Shown in pieces: positions 19,215-30,851 of a DNA stretch of 64,000 nt. Each line of letters begins with the position of its first letter. Within the stretch, counting starts at the first letter, position 1. A program made the position numbers and the translations under genes. Below the pieces are notes generated by a model, which did no database searches, was not told the origin of the DNA, and was given only the letters and a program-made list of their open reading frames with translations. This stretch comes from Serratia quinivorans (GTDB lineage Bacteria > Pseudomonadota > Gammaproteobacteria > Enterobacterales > Enterobacteriaceae). The stretch spans positions 4,898,001-4,962,000 of the forward strand of contig UGYN01000002.1 of NCBI GenBank assembly GCA_900457075.1, read 5' to 3'.

Positions 19215-19859
19215 GTGGGCCAATCTCTGTTGGATTTTTCCGGCTTCATTAAATTTTTTGTCGGCCTGTTTGCGCTGGTCAACCCGGTGGGTATTTTGCC
19301 GGTGTTTATCAGCATGACCAGCTACCAGGCGGCGGCTGGGCGCAATAAAACCAACCTGACCGCCAACCTGTCGGTCGCCATCATCCTGTGGACCTCGCTG
19401 TTTTTGGGGGAGGGGATTTTGCGCATGTTCGGTATCTCTATTGATTCATTCCGCATTGCCGGCGGCATCCTGGTGGTCAGCATTGCCATGTCGATGATCA
19501 GCGGTAAACTGGGTGAGGATAAACAGAACAAACAGGAAAAATCAGAGAGCGCAATCCGTGAAAGCATTGGGGTCGTGCCATTGGCATTACCACTGATGGC
19601 TGGGCCGGGTGCTATCAGCTCCACCATTGTCTGGAGCTCCCGCTATCATAGCTGGCAGAACCTGCTGGGGTTCAGCCTGGCTATCGCGTTGTTCGCTTTT
19701 TGCTGCTGGCTGTTGTTCCGGGCTGCGCCTTTGCTGGTGCGCCTGTTGGGGCAAACCGGTATTAACGTCATTACCCGTATCATGGGGTTGCTGCTGATGG
19801 CATTGGGTATCGAGTTTATCGTGACTGGCATAAAGGCGATATTCCCCGGCTTGCTGTAA
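19215..19859 (+). CDS. ychE: MarC-family inner-membrane protein YchE
   Basis: Integral membrane protein of 214 residues (E. coli YchE 215), MarC/UPF0056 family, function unknown. Six hydrophobic segments are visible, for example FIKFFVGLFALVNPVGILPV near the N-terminus and VITRIMGLLLMALGIEFIV near the C-terminus. The conserved GPGAIS motif is in LMAGPGAISSTIV. The start is a GTG at 19215, aligned with the family start. It lies between adhE and oppA, as in E. coli. Confidence 0.9.
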   Translation: MGQSLLDFSGFIKFFVGLFALVNPVGILPVFISMTSYQAAAGRNKTNLTANLSVAIILWTSLFLGEGILRMFGISIDSFRIAGGILVVSIAMSMISGKLGEDKQNKQEKSESAIRESIGVVPLALPLMAGPGAISSTIVWSSRYHSWQNLLGFSLAIALFAFCCWLLFRAAPLLVRLLGQTGINVITRIMGLLLMALGIEFIVTGIKAIFPGLL

Positions 19860-20549
19860 TCAGCCGAATGAGTCGCGAATAGGATGATTCGCGGCTCAAA
19901 TTAATTTTAAAATTAAAAACTATTATTAGCTCGCATTAATATAGTGCGTAATATGAATGAATTTTCTTCACTTGCACCATGATGTGGCATAAATCTCAAT
20001 TTGTTGCTCAATAAAAGCTCTAAGCGTTGTTTTTACCCCTTATCTTCCTCACTTCCTGCCCTTTTTCGCCTCCCGAATATCAAATTTGCTGTTAATTTAA
20101 TCACATCATTCTGTAGGGCTTGTCTCGCTTTCATCCAGGTGTTATTAGTGATTAACCGCACATAAGCAGGTGTTTGTTCTTTGAACGGCGGCTTTGTTAA
20201 CTGAATGTTTCTTTATCTGGTGTGTGGGTTCGCTGCGTACGGCTTTGATGGTGGTGAGTTCAATTTTAATGATTAAAATCAATAAGTTGATTTGAGACTT
20301 TGTTACCCCTTCTTCGGGATGACAAAACCCGTCTGATGCAATAAAAGAGAATTGCTTAACATTTCTGTAAAAATTATTGGCTATGGAAATTGCCTTCTGC
20401 TAATTTCCGAGCAACTTTCTACGCGTAATTAACGCTATCGCGTCGACAAAGTGGGAATGATTTTTGCTGGTGTCTGTTTATTTAGAATTCTTATAAATAC
20501 TTCACGAATATCGATAAGCAATGCTTGTTGGTGAAAAGGAGCCTCGACC
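19860..20549. promoter_or_regulatory. 690-bp AT-rich region upstream of oppA
   Basis: No gene is seen. It should hold the opp promoter and a long 5' UTR; in E. coli and Salmonella the oppA mRNA leader is a target of the small RNA GcvB and is Lrp-responsive. A small hairpin-like CCCCTTCTTCGGGATG occurs near 20306-20321. The oppA ribosome-binding site is AAAAGGAGCC just before 20550. Confidence 0.45.
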
Positions 20550-22187
20550 ATGCAGCAAACCCTAAAGCACACACCATTAGCTATGTTGATTGCCGGCCTG
20601 CTGAGTATCAGCGCCGTTTATTCTGCTCAGGCGGCTGATGTTCCGGCCGGGGTGCAATTGGCCCAGCAGCAGAAGATTGTCATTAACAACGGCTCGGAAG
20701 TGGCTTCATTGGATCCGCACAAGGTTGAAGGCATACCGGAAAGCAATATCATTCTGAACCTGCTGGAAGGGCTGGTCAGCACCGACGCCAATGGGCACGT
20801 GGTCGCGGCTGCGGCGACAAATTGGGAAAATCAGGATTTTAAGACCTGGACTTTCCACCTGCGTCCCGACGCAGTTTGGAGTGACGGCTCCCCGGTTACC
20901 GCGCAGGATTTTGTCTACAGTTGGCAACGCCTGGCCGACCCGAAAATTGGCTCACCTTATGCCAGCTACCTGCAGTACGCCAAAGTTGAAAATATCGACG
21001 CCATTCTGACCGGCAAGCAAAGCCCGCAGACGCTCGGTATTAAAGCTATCGATGATAAAACTTTTCAGGTCACGCTTAGCGAGCCGGTGCCGTATTTTAT
21101 CAGCATGCTGAGCCACACCTCGCTGAAACCGGTAAAACGTTCGGTAGTTGAGAAGTTTGGCGACAAGTGGACGCTGCCGGCAAACTATGTCGGTAATGGC
21201 GCGTATCGCTTGAAAGATTGGGTGGTGAATGAGCGCATTGTGCTTGAACGCAGCCCGAGCTACTGGAACAACAAGAAAACGGTTATCAGCCAGGCAACCT
21301 TCTTGCCGATATCCTCAGAGGTCAGTGACGTCAACCGCTTCCGCAGCGGTGAAATCGATATCACCAACAGCGCTATCCCGCCGAACCTGTTCGCGAAAAT
21401 GAAAAGCGAGATCCCTGAGCAATTGCACGTTAACCCTTACCTGTGCACCTTTTATTACGAGATTAACAACCAGCGCGCGCCTTTTACCGATGCCCGGGTG
21501 CGAGCCGCAGTGAAACTGACGTTGGATCGCGACATCATTGCCAACAAGATCATGGGCCAGGGGCAGATCCCGGCCTACAGCTTTACTCCGAGCTTTACCG
21601 AGGGTGCCAAATTCACGGCGCCGGAATGGGCAGGGTGGAGCCAGGAGCAACGCAATGCCGAGGCGAAGAAACTGTTGGCCGAGGCAGGCTTCAGCGCGAC
21701 CAAACCGCTGAAATTCACATTGCTGTACAACACTTCAGATCAAAATAAGCAGCAGGCGATCGCCGCGGCGTCCATGTGGAAGAAAAACCTCGGCGCGGAT
21801 GTCCAGCTGCGCAATCAGGAGTGGAAAACCTCGCTGGAAAGCCGCCATCAGGGGCAGTACGACGTGGCACGGGCCACCTGGTGCGGAGACTATAACGAGC
21901 CTAGCGCTTTCCTGAATCTGGTTGTCTCCAATAGCAGCATCAATACCATTTTTTACAAGAGCCCGGCGTTTGACGCCCTGATGGCCAGCACGCTAAAAGC
22001 GCCGGACGAAGCTGCGCGTGCTGCTCTTTATCAGCAAGCGGAGGCTCAGTTGGACAAAGACTCGGCGTTGATCCCGGTGTATTACCGCGTCAGTGCGCGC
22101 CTGATCAGACCGTCGGTGGGGGGCTTTACTGGTAAAGACCCGCTGGATTACACCGATGTAAAAAACCTGTACATCATCAAGCAGTAA
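20550..22187 (+). CDS. oppA: Oligopeptide-binding protein OppA, first copy
   Basis: Periplasmic binding protein that captures di- to pentapeptides with little sequence preference and passes them to OppBCDF. It has 545 residues (E. coli 543). The signal peptide ends at QAADV after a hydrophobic core (LAMLIAGLLSISAVYSA). The SBP_bac_5 family signature region is seen around TWTFHLRPDAVWSDGSPVTA. It is closely similar to the second copy that follows at 22340, so this is a tandem duplication. The differences between copies concentrate at surface positions, which could broaden peptide range (inference). Confidence 0.94.
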   Translation: MQQTLKHTPLAMLIAGLLSISAVYSAQAADVPAGVQLAQQQKIVINNGSEVASLDPHKVEGIPESNIILNLLEGLVSTDANGHVVAAAATNWENQDFKTWTFHLRPDAVWSDGSPVTAQDFVYSWQRLADPKIGSPYASYLQYAKVENIDAILTGKQSPQTLGIKAIDDKTFQVTLSEPVPYFISMLSHTSLKPVKRSVVEKFGDKWTLPANYVGNGAYRLKDWVVNERIVLERSPSYWNNKKTVISQATFLPISSEVSDVNRFRSGEIDITNSAIPPNLFAKMKSEIPEQLHVNPYLCTFYYEINNQRAPFTDARVRAAVKLTLDRDIIANKIMGQGQIPAYSFTPSFTEGAKFTAPEWAGWSQEQRNAEAKKLLAEAGFSATKPLKFTLLYNTSDQNKQQAIAAASMWKKNLGADVQLRNQEWKTSLESRHQGQYDVARATWCGDYNEPSAFLNLVVSNSSINTIFYKSPAFDALMASTLKAPDEAARAALYQQAEAQLDKDSALIPVYYRVSARLIRPSVGGFTGKDPLDYTDVKNLYIIKQ

Positions 22188-22339
22188 CGAGGGGTATTAC
22201 GCCACGCCAACAGGGGTGAGTAATACAAGGGAGTCCGCCTGCCGTATTCGTTCAACGGCCGTCGGCATAACAAGGTCCGCTCACGGGCAACGCAGGCTCC
22301 ACGACGAGCCTGTGATAATAAAAACTGGAGTATACACAC
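22188..22339. promoter_or_regulatory. oppA-oppA spacer with hairpin
   Basis: 152-bp spacer between the tandem oppA genes. A stem CAGGCTC / GAGCCTG (22293-22312) lies just upstream of the second ribosome-binding site (CTGGAGTATACAC). It is not followed by a T run, so it is more likely an mRNA processing or stability element than a full terminator. Confidence 0.4.
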
Positions 22340-23978
22340 ATGACCAACATCACGAAAAAAACCATCCTTGCGGCCGGCATCATTGCCGCGCTGGGTATCA
22401 CAGCAACCGGAAGTGCTTTTGCGGCCGTTGTGCCGGCGGGCGTACAACTGGCAGACAAGCAAGAGATAGTTAAAAACAATGGTTCGGAAGTACAGTCGCT
22501 GGATCCGCACAAAATTGAAGGCGTACCTGAAAACAACGTTACGCGCGATCTGATGGAAGGCCTGGCCAACAACGGCCCGGATGGTTCCATTGTTCCAGGC
22601 GTGGCCGAAAGCTGGGATAACAAAGATTTTAAAGTCTGGACCTTCCATCTGCGTAAAGACGCAAAGTGGTCGAATGGCAAGCCGGTAACGGCACAAGATT
22701 TCGTGTATAGCTGGCAGCGCGTGGTGGACCCTAAAACTGCATCCCCATATGCCAGCTATCTGCAATATGCTCACGTAGAAAACGTTGATGACGTTATCGC
22801 CGGTAAAAAAGACAAGTCTACCCTGGGCGTAAAAGCCATCGATGATCACACCTTCCAGGTTACCCTGACCGAGCCGGTGCCTTACCTGGTTGAAATGACG
22901 CCGCACTATGCGATGAAGCCAGTATTTAAAGACGCGGTCGAGAAGTTTGGTGAGAAATGGACCCTGCCGGCGAATTACGTCAGCAATGGTGCCTACAAGT
23001 TAAAAGACTGGGTCGTTAACGAACGTATCGTGCTGGAACGTAACCCGGAATATTGGGATAACGCGAAAACCATCATTAATAAAGTGACGTTCCTGCCAAT
23101 TTCGTCTGAAGTGACCGACGTAAACCGCTACCGCACCGGTGAAATCGACATGACCTATAACAACATGCCGATTGAACTGTTCCAAAAGTTGAAAAAAGAG
23201 ATCCCGAAAGAAGTTCACGTCGATCCATATCTGTGTACTTATTACTACGAGATCAACAACCAGAAAGCGCCATTTACCGATCAGCGCGTACGTGAAGCGC
23301 TGAAGCTGGGTCTGGATCGCGACATCATCACCAATAAAGTGAAAAACCAGGGTGATTTGCCGGCCTACAGCTTCACCCCACCTTATACCGATGGTGCCAA
23401 GTTGACGCCACCAGAGTGGTTCGGCTGGACGCAGGAAAAAACGCAACGAAGTGGCGAAAAAACTGCTGGCTGAAGCGGGTTACGGCCCTGGCAAACCACT
23501 GACTTTCTCACTGCTGTACAACACTTCTGATCTGCACAAAAAACTGGCGATCGCCGCAGCCTCCATCTGGAAGAAAAATCTGGGCGTGGACGTGAAGCTG
23601 GTGAACCAGGAGTGGAAAACCTTCCTCGATACCCGTCATCAGGGTACCTATGACGTAGCGCGTGCCGGCTGGTGTGCCGACTACAATGAACCAAGCTCGT
23701 TCCTGAACATGATGCTGTCCGACAGCAGCAGTAACACCCCGCACTATAAGAGCGCGGAGTTCGATAAGCTGATGGCGAACGTGCTGACGGCGAAAACCAA
23801 AGAAGAACGCGCTGATTTGTATCAGAAAGCCGAAGTGCAGCTGGATAAGGATTCGGCCATCGTTCCGGTTTATTACTATGTGAATGCCCGTCTGGTGAAA
23901 CCTTATGTTGGCGGTTACACCGGTAAAGACCCACTTGATAACGTGTACGACAAAAATCTGTACATCATCAAGCATTGA
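22340..23978 (+). CDS. oppA: Oligopeptide-binding protein OppA, second copy, frame broken by a 1-nt insertion
   Basis: Second SBP_bac_5 peptide-binding protein. The N-terminal part (22340 to about 23440) has a signal peptide (ILAAGIIAALGITATGSAFA) and reads FGWTQEK. The frame is then lost, and the C-terminal part continues in another frame with RNEVAKKLLAEAGYGPGKPL to YIIKH at 23978. Removing one A from the A run at 23436-23441 restores one protein of 545 residues, the same length as copy one. As given, translation ends at 23473, about 68% of the length. Full conservation of the downstream frame argues for a sequence error or a very recent mutation. Peptide transport would still be served by copy one. 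Confidence 0.85.
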
Positions 23979-24061
23979 TACGGTAAGTGCCGGCGGTGTA
24001 AACCGCCGGCCCATGTTGAGAATAATAAGCCGTTATCAGGCTGCAGCACAGGGTTAGGGCA

Positions 24062-24982
24062 ATGCTTAAATTTATATTTCGTCGCTTGTTAGAAGCGATC
24101 CCGACACTATTTATCCTTATTACCATCTCATTCTTTATGATGCGTCTGGCTCCCGGTAGCCCATTTACCGGTGAGCGCGCGTTGCCACCGGAAGTCATGG
24201 CTAATATCGAGGCCAAATATCATTTGAACGATCCGATCTGGAAGCAGTACGGCCATTATTTGGCGCAACTGTCGCAAGGCGATTTCGGCCCGTCGTTCAA
24301 ATACAAGGATTACTCGGTTAACGATCTGGTCGCCGCTTCATTCCCGGTATCCGCCAAGCTTGGCCTTGCCGCATTCTTGTTGGCGGTAGTGCTGGGGGTT
24401 AGCGCCGGGGTAGTGGCTGCACTGAATCAAAATACCAAATGGGATTACACGGTGATGGGCTTTGCCATGACCGGGGTAGTGATACCCAGTTTCGTGGTGG
24501 CGCCGTTACTGGTGTTGATTTTCGCCATCACGCTGAAATGGTTACCAGGCGGCGGTTGGAACGGTGGCGCACCGAAGTTTATTATCTTGCCGATGGTGGC
24601 GTTGTCACTGGCTTATATTGCCAGTATCGCCCGTATTACGCGTGGCTCGATGATTGAAGTGCTGCACTCAAACTTTATCCGCACCGCCCGTGCCAAAGGG
24701 TTGCCGATGCGTCGCATCATTTTCCGCCATGCGCTCAAACCGGCGTTATTGCCCGTGCTTTCCTATATGGGCCCGGCGTTTGTCGGCATCATCACCGGTT
24801 CTATGGTGATCGAAACCATCTACGGCCTGCCGGGTATTGGCCAGCTGTTTGTTAATGGTGCGCTGAACCGCGATTATTCTTTGGTATTGAGCCTGACCAT
24901 TCTGGTGGGTGGCCTGACCATTTTGTTTAACGCGATCGTCGACGTGCTGTACGCCGTTATCGATCCAAAAATCCGTTATTAA
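24062..24982 (+). CDS. oppB: Oligopeptide permease inner-membrane protein OppB
   Basis: One of two channel subunits of the peptide ABC transporter. It has 306 residues, the same as E. coli. The N-terminal membrane anchor is FRRLLEAIPTLFILITISFF, followed by about five more membrane spans. The EAA loop that docks the ATPases is RTARAKGLPMRRIIFRHALK. About 80 bp downstream of oppA2 and 14 bp before oppC. Confidence 0.96.
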   Translation: MLKFIFRRLLEAIPTLFILITISFFMMRLAPGSPFTGERALPPEVMANIEAKYHLNDPIWKQYGHYLAQLSQGDFGPSFKYKDYSVNDLVAASFPVSAKLGLAAFLLAVVLGVSAGVVAALNQNTKWDYTVMGFAMTGVVIPSFVVAPLLVLIFAITLKWLPGGGWNGGAPKFIILPMVALSLAYIASIARITRGSMIEVLHSNFIRTARAKGLPMRRIIFRHALKPALLPVLSYMGPAFVGIITGSMVIETIYGLPGIGQLFVNGALNRDYSLVLSLTILVGGLTILFNAIVDVLYAVIDPKIRY

Positions 24983-24996
24983 GCTGGAGCACGCAA

Positions 24997-25905
24997 ATGA
25001 TGTTGACGAAAAAGAACAGCGAGGCTCTGGAGAACTTCAGCGAAAAGCTTGAAGTGGAAGGGCGCAGCCTGTGGCAGGATGCCCGTCGCCGCTTTGTGCA
25101 CAACCGTGCGGCAGTCAGCAGCCTGTTTGTGCTGGCGCTGATTACCCTGTTTGTGATTGTAGCCCCCTGGCTGTCACAGTTTGCCTATGACGATACCGAT
25201 TGGGCGATGATGTCGGCAGCACCGGCCTTTGACGCAGGGCACTACTTCGGGACCGATTCCTCCGGGCGTGATTTGCTGGTACGTGTAGCGATTGGCGGAC
25301 GTATCTCGTTGATGGTTGGCGTTTCCGCTGCGCTGGTGGCGGTCATTGTCGGTACCCTGTACGGCGCAATGTCCGGCTACCTGGGCGGTAAAATTGACTC
25401 GGTAATGATGCGTCTGCTGGAGATCCTCAACTCCTTCCCGTTTATGTTCTTCGTGATCCTGCTGGTGACCTTCTTTGGTCAAAACATTCTGCTGATCTTT
25501 GTGGCGATCGGCATGGTGTCCTGGCTGGACATGGCGCGTATTGTGCGTGGACAGACCCTGAGCCTGAAACGCAAAGAGTTCATTGAAGCGGCGTTGGTAT
25601 GCGGGGTTTCCAGCCGCAATATCGTACTGCGTCACATCGTGCCGAACGTGCTCGGCGTGGTGGTGGTATACGCTTCATTACTGGTGCCGAGCATGATCCT
25701 GTTCGAATCCTTCCTCAGTTTCCTGGGGCTGGGTACTCAGGAGCCGTTAAGCAGTTGGGGTGCATTGCTGAGCGATGGTGCCAACTCGATGGAAGTTTCA
25801 CCGTGGTTGCTGCTGTTCCCGGCGGGTTTCCTGGTTGTTACTCTGTTTTGTTTCAACTTTATCGGCGATGGTCTGCGTGACGCCCTCGACCCGAAAGATC
25901 GTTAA
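24997..25905 (+). CDS. oppC: Oligopeptide permease inner-membrane protein OppC
   Basis: Second channel subunit, 302 residues (E. coli 302). It has the cytoplasmic N-terminal extension ([21 protein letters not shown]) typical of OppC, a first membrane span [20 protein letters not shown], and the EAA loop [20 protein letters not shown]. It ends 11 bp before oppD. Confidence 0.96.
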   Translation: MMLTKKNSEALENFSEKLEVEGRSLWQDARRRFVHNRAAVSSLFVLALITLFVIVAPWLSQFAYDDTDWAMMSAAPAFDAGHYFGTDSSGRDLLVRVAIGGRISLMVGVSAALVAVIVGTLYGAMSGYLGGKIDSVMMRLLEILNSFPFMFFVILLVTFFGQNILLIFVAIGMVSWLDMARIVRGQTLSLKRKEFIEAALVCGVSSRNIVLRHIVPNVLGVVVVYASLLVPSMILFESFLSFLGLGTQEPLSSWGALLSDGANSMEVSPWLLLFPAGFLVVTLFCFNFIGDGLRDALDPKDR

Positions 25906-25916
25906 GGAGTGCAATC

Positions 25917-26929
<1,013 letters not shown>

Positions 26930-26933
<4 letters not shown>

Positions 26934-27931
26934 GTACGGTAACCGACAAGAAAGTGTTGCTTGAAGTGGCCGATTTGAAAGTGCACTTCGACATTCATGA
27001 TGACAAACAGTGGTTCTGGCAGCCGCCGAAAACCCTGAAGGCCGTTGACGGCGTGACGCTGCGCCTGTTCGAAGGGGAAACTCTGGGCGTGGTGGGTGAG
27101 TCTGGTTGTGGTAAGTCCACCTTCGCCCGCGCCATTATCGGTTTGGTGAAGGCCACCAGCGGGCGCGTTGCCTGGCTGGGTAAAGACTTGCTCGGTATGA
27201 GTGACGTTGACTGGCGTAAAACCCGTAGCGATATCCAGATGATCTTCCAGGATCCGCTGGCTTCGCTGAACCCGCGCATGACCATCGGTGAAATCATTGC
27301 CGAACCACTGCGCACCTATTACCCAAAAATGCCGCGTCAGGAAGTGAAGGACAAGGTCAAGGCGATGATGCTGAAGGTTGGCCTGCTGCCAAACCTGATC
27401 AACCGCTATCCACATGAGTTCTCTGGCGGTCAGTGTCAGCGCATCGGCATTGCCCGTGCCCTGATCCTGGAGCCGAAGCTGGTGATTTGCGATGAACCGG
27501 TTTCGGCACTGGACGTGTCGATTCAGGCTCAGGTGGTGAACCTGTTGCAGCAACTGCAGCGCGAAATGGGCCTGTCGCTGATATTTATCGCCCATGACCT
27601 GGCGGTGGTAAAACACATCTCTGACCGTGTGCTGGTGATGTATTTGGGCCATGCGGTGGAGCTGGGCACCTATGACGAGGTGTATCACAATCCTCAGCAC
27701 CCTTATACCAAAGCGCTGATGTCTGCGGTGCCAATCCCGGATCCGGACAAGGAAAAGGACAAACAGATCCAACTGCTGGAAGGGGAACTGCCTTCGCCAA
27801 TTAACCCGCCATCCGGCTGCGTGTTCCGTACCCGTTGTCCGATTGCCGGGCCGGAATGCGCCAAGACGCGTCCACTGCTGGAAGGCAGCTTCCGCCATGC
27901 GGTTTCTTGCCTGAAGGTCGACCCGCTGTAA
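26930..27931 (+). CDS. oppF: Oligopeptide transport ATPase OppF
   Basis: Second ATPase of the Opp transporter, 333 residues. Walker [10 protein letters not shown], signature FSGGQCQR, Walker [13 protein letters not shown], switch His in FIAHDLAVV. The C-terminal cysteines ([15 protein letters not shown]) parallel those of OppD. It is the last gene of the operon, ending at a strong terminator. Confidence 0.96.
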
Positions 27932-27963
27932 CTGGCCACTTCAATCCGTTGTGTCGCCTAATT

Positions 27964-27996
27964 CAGGGTTCATGTTCATCATGAACCCTTTTTTTA
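27964..27996 (+). terminator. Terminator of the opp operon
   Basis: Perfect 10-bp stem AGGGTTCATG / CATGAACCCT with a TTCAT loop, then TTTTTTTAT on the plus strand, about 35 bp past the oppF stop. Confidence 0.9.
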
Positions 27997-28139
27997 TAAT
28001 CCCACATCACAAAGCCGATAAAACCACATTTTTAATGGCTGCCTACATCACTGTTGTTTTTAGAGTAAAAATCAATTTACTGATTATAAGGCAGTTAATT
28101 TCTTTTTTTTGTGTTTTTTGGGTTTTTCTCTAGTGTTGA

Positions 28140-28188
28140 TTTGTGTGGTTTTAGTGTTGTAATTGCCGTGTTTGTGTGGTTTTATTGT
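28140..28188 (+). promoter_or_regulatory. Tandem 18-bp repeats, candidate operator for the oxidoreductase genes
   Basis: Two copies of an 18-mer (TTTGTGTGGTTTTAGTGT at 28140-28157 and TTTGTGTGGTTTTATTGT at 28171-28188) differ at one base and are spaced 31 bp start to start, close to three helical turns. They lie directly upstream of the start at 28216. A related motif TTGTGATTTTAATGTTG lies on the minus strand at 34120-34136 upstream of the kinase gene. Binding by the DeoR-type regulator at 34340 is an inference. Confidence 0.5.
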
Positions 28189-28215
28189 CACATGTTTCGT
28201 GGTGAGATAACGCGT

Positions 28216-29613
28216 ATGACACAGCTGAGTGAAAATGTTGATGTGGTAGTTATTGGTGGTGGCGTGGTGGGGTGCGCCGTTTTCCGGCGTTTCACCCTTA
28301 TGGGGGCGAAAACGCTATTGCTGGAGCGGGGCGGTGATATCTTGTCGGGCGCCAGCAAGGCTAACAGCGCCATTTTGCATACGGGCTTCGATGCACCTAC
28401 AGGAAGCCTGGAATTACAATGCATGCAGGCCGGCTACGAAGAATATTTGGCGATCAGGGAAAAGATGAATCTCCCGCTGTTGCAGACCACGGCTATTGTG
28501 GTGGCCTGGAATGAAGAACAGCTTGCCGCTCTCCCTGGCATTGTGAAGCAAGCGCATGAAAATGGGGTGACTGACGTGGAGCAAATTTCAGCCGCTGATG
28601 TTTACCTGCGCGAGCCAAAATTGGCCGAGGGGGTGCTGGGGGGCGTATTTGTCCCCGGTGAATATGTCATCGACCCCTGGAGCGCGCCGCTCGCTTATGT
28701 CACGCAGGCCGTGATGCATGGCGGAGAATACCGTTTCAATTGCGAAGTGACCAACGCGACGCAGGATGAGCAGGGCTGGTTATTAAACACCCGTCAGGGC
28801 AGTGTGAGAACCAGGCTGGTGATTAACTGTGCAGGCAACCATGGCGATTTGATCGATGGCCTGTGGCGTACGCCGGACTATGAGATCCGCCCACGCAAAG
28901 GGCAGTTTCTGGTCTATGACAAAGCGGCGGCCGCAGATATCAATGCCATTATCTTGCCGGTACCGACGGCCACCACCAAAGGCGTTCTGCTGTGTCGGAC
29001 TATCTTCGGCAATATGATTTTGGGTCCAACGGCCGAGGAACAAACCGATCGTGATCGTGCGGATGTGGATGAGGCAGTGCTCAAAGGGCTGATTGAAAAA
29101 GGCAGCCAAATGCTGCCGACGTTGGGCCAATATACCGTTACCGCCACCTATGCGGGCCTTCGTCCAGCAACGGAAAAGAAAGAGTATCGAATTTATCATT
29201 ACCCTCAGGATAATTGGGTCAGCGTAGGTGGCATTCGGTCCACCGGGCTGACTGCCGCGTTGGGCATTGCCGCTCATGTGGAAGATCTTTACCGCAACCA
29301 TTTCAGCGAGCTGTTTTCAACCCAACCGCCAGCCGATGTGCAGTGGCCGGTGATGCCGATGTTGTCTGACTACCAACCGCGCGATTATGCCTGTTCGGGC
29401 AATGGCGGCATCATTTGTCATTGCGAATTGGTTACGCGACGCGAGTTGGAGGCGGCCTTCCACTCGGCGGTACCGCCTGAATGTATCGGGGGTCTGCGTC
29501 GCCGCACTCGCGTCATGATGGGACGTTGTAACGGTTTTTTCTGTAGTAATCAGGTTGCCGAAATTGCGGGCGACCGTCTGGATAATACGCTGGTCGTCGG
29601 GAGGGTAGAATGA
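28216..29613 (+). CDS. FAD-dependent oxidoreductase with C-terminal Fe-S (BFD-like) domain, GlpA-like
   Basis: About 465 residues. An N-terminal DAO-type FAD domain (VVIGGGVVGCAVFRRF, then Glu in LLLERG) resembles GlpA/GlpO glycerol-3-phosphate dehydrogenases and L-2-hydroxyglutarate oxidases. After about residue 390 a small domain carries CHC and RCNGFFC, the four-cysteine pattern of BFD-like [2Fe-2S] domains, also present in GlpA. The start is set at the ATG at 28216, behind GGTGAG; an open extension to 28111 is non-homologous and low-complexity. The next gene overlaps by four bases. With the kinase and permease nearby, it probably oxidises a phosphorylated hydroxy compound and passes electrons to its partner or to quinone. 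The exact substrate is unknown. Confidence 0.82.
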   Translation: MTQLSENVDVVVIGGGVVGCAVFRRFTLMGAKTLLLERGGDILSGASKANSAILHTGFDAPTGSLELQCMQAGYEEYLAIREKMNLPLLQTTAIVVAWNEEQLAALPGIVKQAHENGVTDVEQISAADVYLREPKLAEGVLGGVFVPGEYVIDPWSAPLAYVTQAVMHGGEYRFNCEVTNATQDEQGWLLNTRQGSVRTRLVINCAGNHGDLIDGLWRTPDYEIRPRKGQFLVYDKAAAADINAIILPVPTATTKGVLLCRTIFGNMILGPTAEEQTDRDRADVDEAVLKGLIEKGSQMLPTLGQYTVTATYAGLRPATEKKEYRIYHYPQDNWVSVGGIRSTGLTAALGIAAHVEDLYRNHFSELFSTQPPADVQWPVMPMLSDYQPRDYACSGNGGIICHCELVTRRELEAAFHSAVPPECIGGLRRRTRVMMGRCNGFFCSNQVAEIAGDRLDNTLVVGRVE

Positions 29614-30827
29614 GTCGATTATACGACGTCATTATTATTGGCGCAGGGCCTGCTGGTTTGGCCGCCGCCCGGACTTTATGGGACGAAGGAGTAAACCGCG
29701 TTCTGTTGTTGGAAAGAGAAAAGGAGGCGGGTGGTGTACCGCGCCATTGTCGCCACCCAACCTTCGGTATGCAGACCTTCCACCGACCGATGAAAGGACA
29801 TATTTGGGCCAAGCGGATATTGAGCCTGGTGCAAAAAAATTGTGAAATCAGAACCGGCACCACGGTGGTGAATATCAAACCAGGTGGTGAAGTGACGGTC
29901 TCCAGCGACCGGGGTCTTGAAACCCTGGTAGGTAAACGCGTCATTATTGCCACCGGTGTGCGCGAAACGCCACGCCACGCCAGACTGGTTAGCGGCGTCA
30001 GGCCGCAGGGGGTGCTGACCGCGGGGGCATTGCAGCAGTTTATCTATTTGAAAAAACTAAAGCCGGGTATTCAACCGGTGATCATAGGGTCTGAATTAGT
30101 CAGTTTTTCCACTATCTGGACGTTACGCAATGCGGGTATTAAAGCCCTGGCGCTGATTGATGAAAACATCCGGCCAACTGCGTTTCGTCTGGCAGCAATA
30201 TATGCCCGCCTTATGGGGGTGAAACTCCATCTGGGGGCGCATGTTACCCAGATCAATGGCCGTGAACGGGTGGAAAGTATCGAATTTACCGCCGCAGACG
30301 GCAGTGCGCAGCAACTGGCCTGCGACAGTATTATCTTTACCGGCCGTTTTACCGGCGAGTATGCGCTGATTCGTAACAGCCACCTGGCCTACGAGCCAGA
30401 GAGTGGCCGTCCATGGTTCGATCAATATGGCCGTTGTTCTGACCGCGATTATTATGTGGTGGGCAATATGACTCATCCCGCGGATATGGGCGATCAGTGT
30501 TACCTGGAGGGGTTACGCGTAGGTCGGTTGGTTGCACAATCGCTACTACGGCAAGGTGCGCAGCGTTTTGATATTCCAGTTCAATTGGATGAGGTATTCC
30601 GTATTGCTGCACCCAATGTTATCTCCGTCTCGCCAGAGGCCGCGGATCGCGTCACATTGAACGTGCGTGTTAACCGCTATCATAAAGGAGAAATCATCGT
30701 GCGTGATGGTGAAAAGGAACTTTACCGTGGTAAACACCGTTGCTTGCCTGAACGTCGTATTCTTCTGAAAAATATCGATATTTCTGGCTTAACATCGGAC
30801 AGCCAAATAAGGGTTATCGCCCGCTAG
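29610..30827 (+). CDS. FAD/NAD(P)-binding oxidoreductase, partner subunit
   Basis: 405 residues. An N-terminal dinucleotide-binding motif (VIIIGAGPAGLAAARTL, then LLEREKEAGG) and a second nucleotide-binding region (GKRVIIATGVRETPRHARL) resemble NAD(P)H:flavin disulfide-reductase-like proteins found beside GlpA/GlpO-type dehydrogenases. A C-terminal all-beta segment ends the protein. Overlap of ATGA with the preceding gene indicates a two-subunit enzyme. Transcription ends at a 22-bp perfect palindrome 25 bp downstream. Specific function not recognised. Confidence 0.8.
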   Translation: MSRLYDVIIIGAGPAGLAAARTLWDEGVNRVLLLEREKEAGGVPRHCRHPTFGMQTFHRPMKGHIWAKRILSLVQKNCEIRTGTTVVNIKPGGEVTVSSDRGLETLVGKRVIIATGVRETPRHARLVSGVRPQGVLTAGALQQFIYLKKLKPGIQPVIIGSELVSFSTIWTLRNAGIKALALIDENIRPTAFRLAAIYARLMGVKLHLGAHVTQINGRERVESIEFTAADGSAQQLACDSIIFTGRFTGEYALIRNSHLAYEPESGRPWFDQYGRCSDRDYYVVGNMTHPADMGDQCYLEGLRVGRLVAQSLLRQGAQRFDIPVQLDEVFRIAAPNVISVSPEAADRVTLNVRVNRYHKGEIIVRDGEKELYRGKHRCLPERRILLKNIDISGLTSDSQIRVIAR

Positions 30828-30851
30828 GCTTTCTTTACTCGGCCCATCGAA

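Noticed and set aside
28111..28215. N-terminal extension of the first oxidoreductase
   Set aside because: The segment is low-complexity and overlaps the operator-like repeats; the ATG at 28216 has a ribosome-binding site and family alignment.
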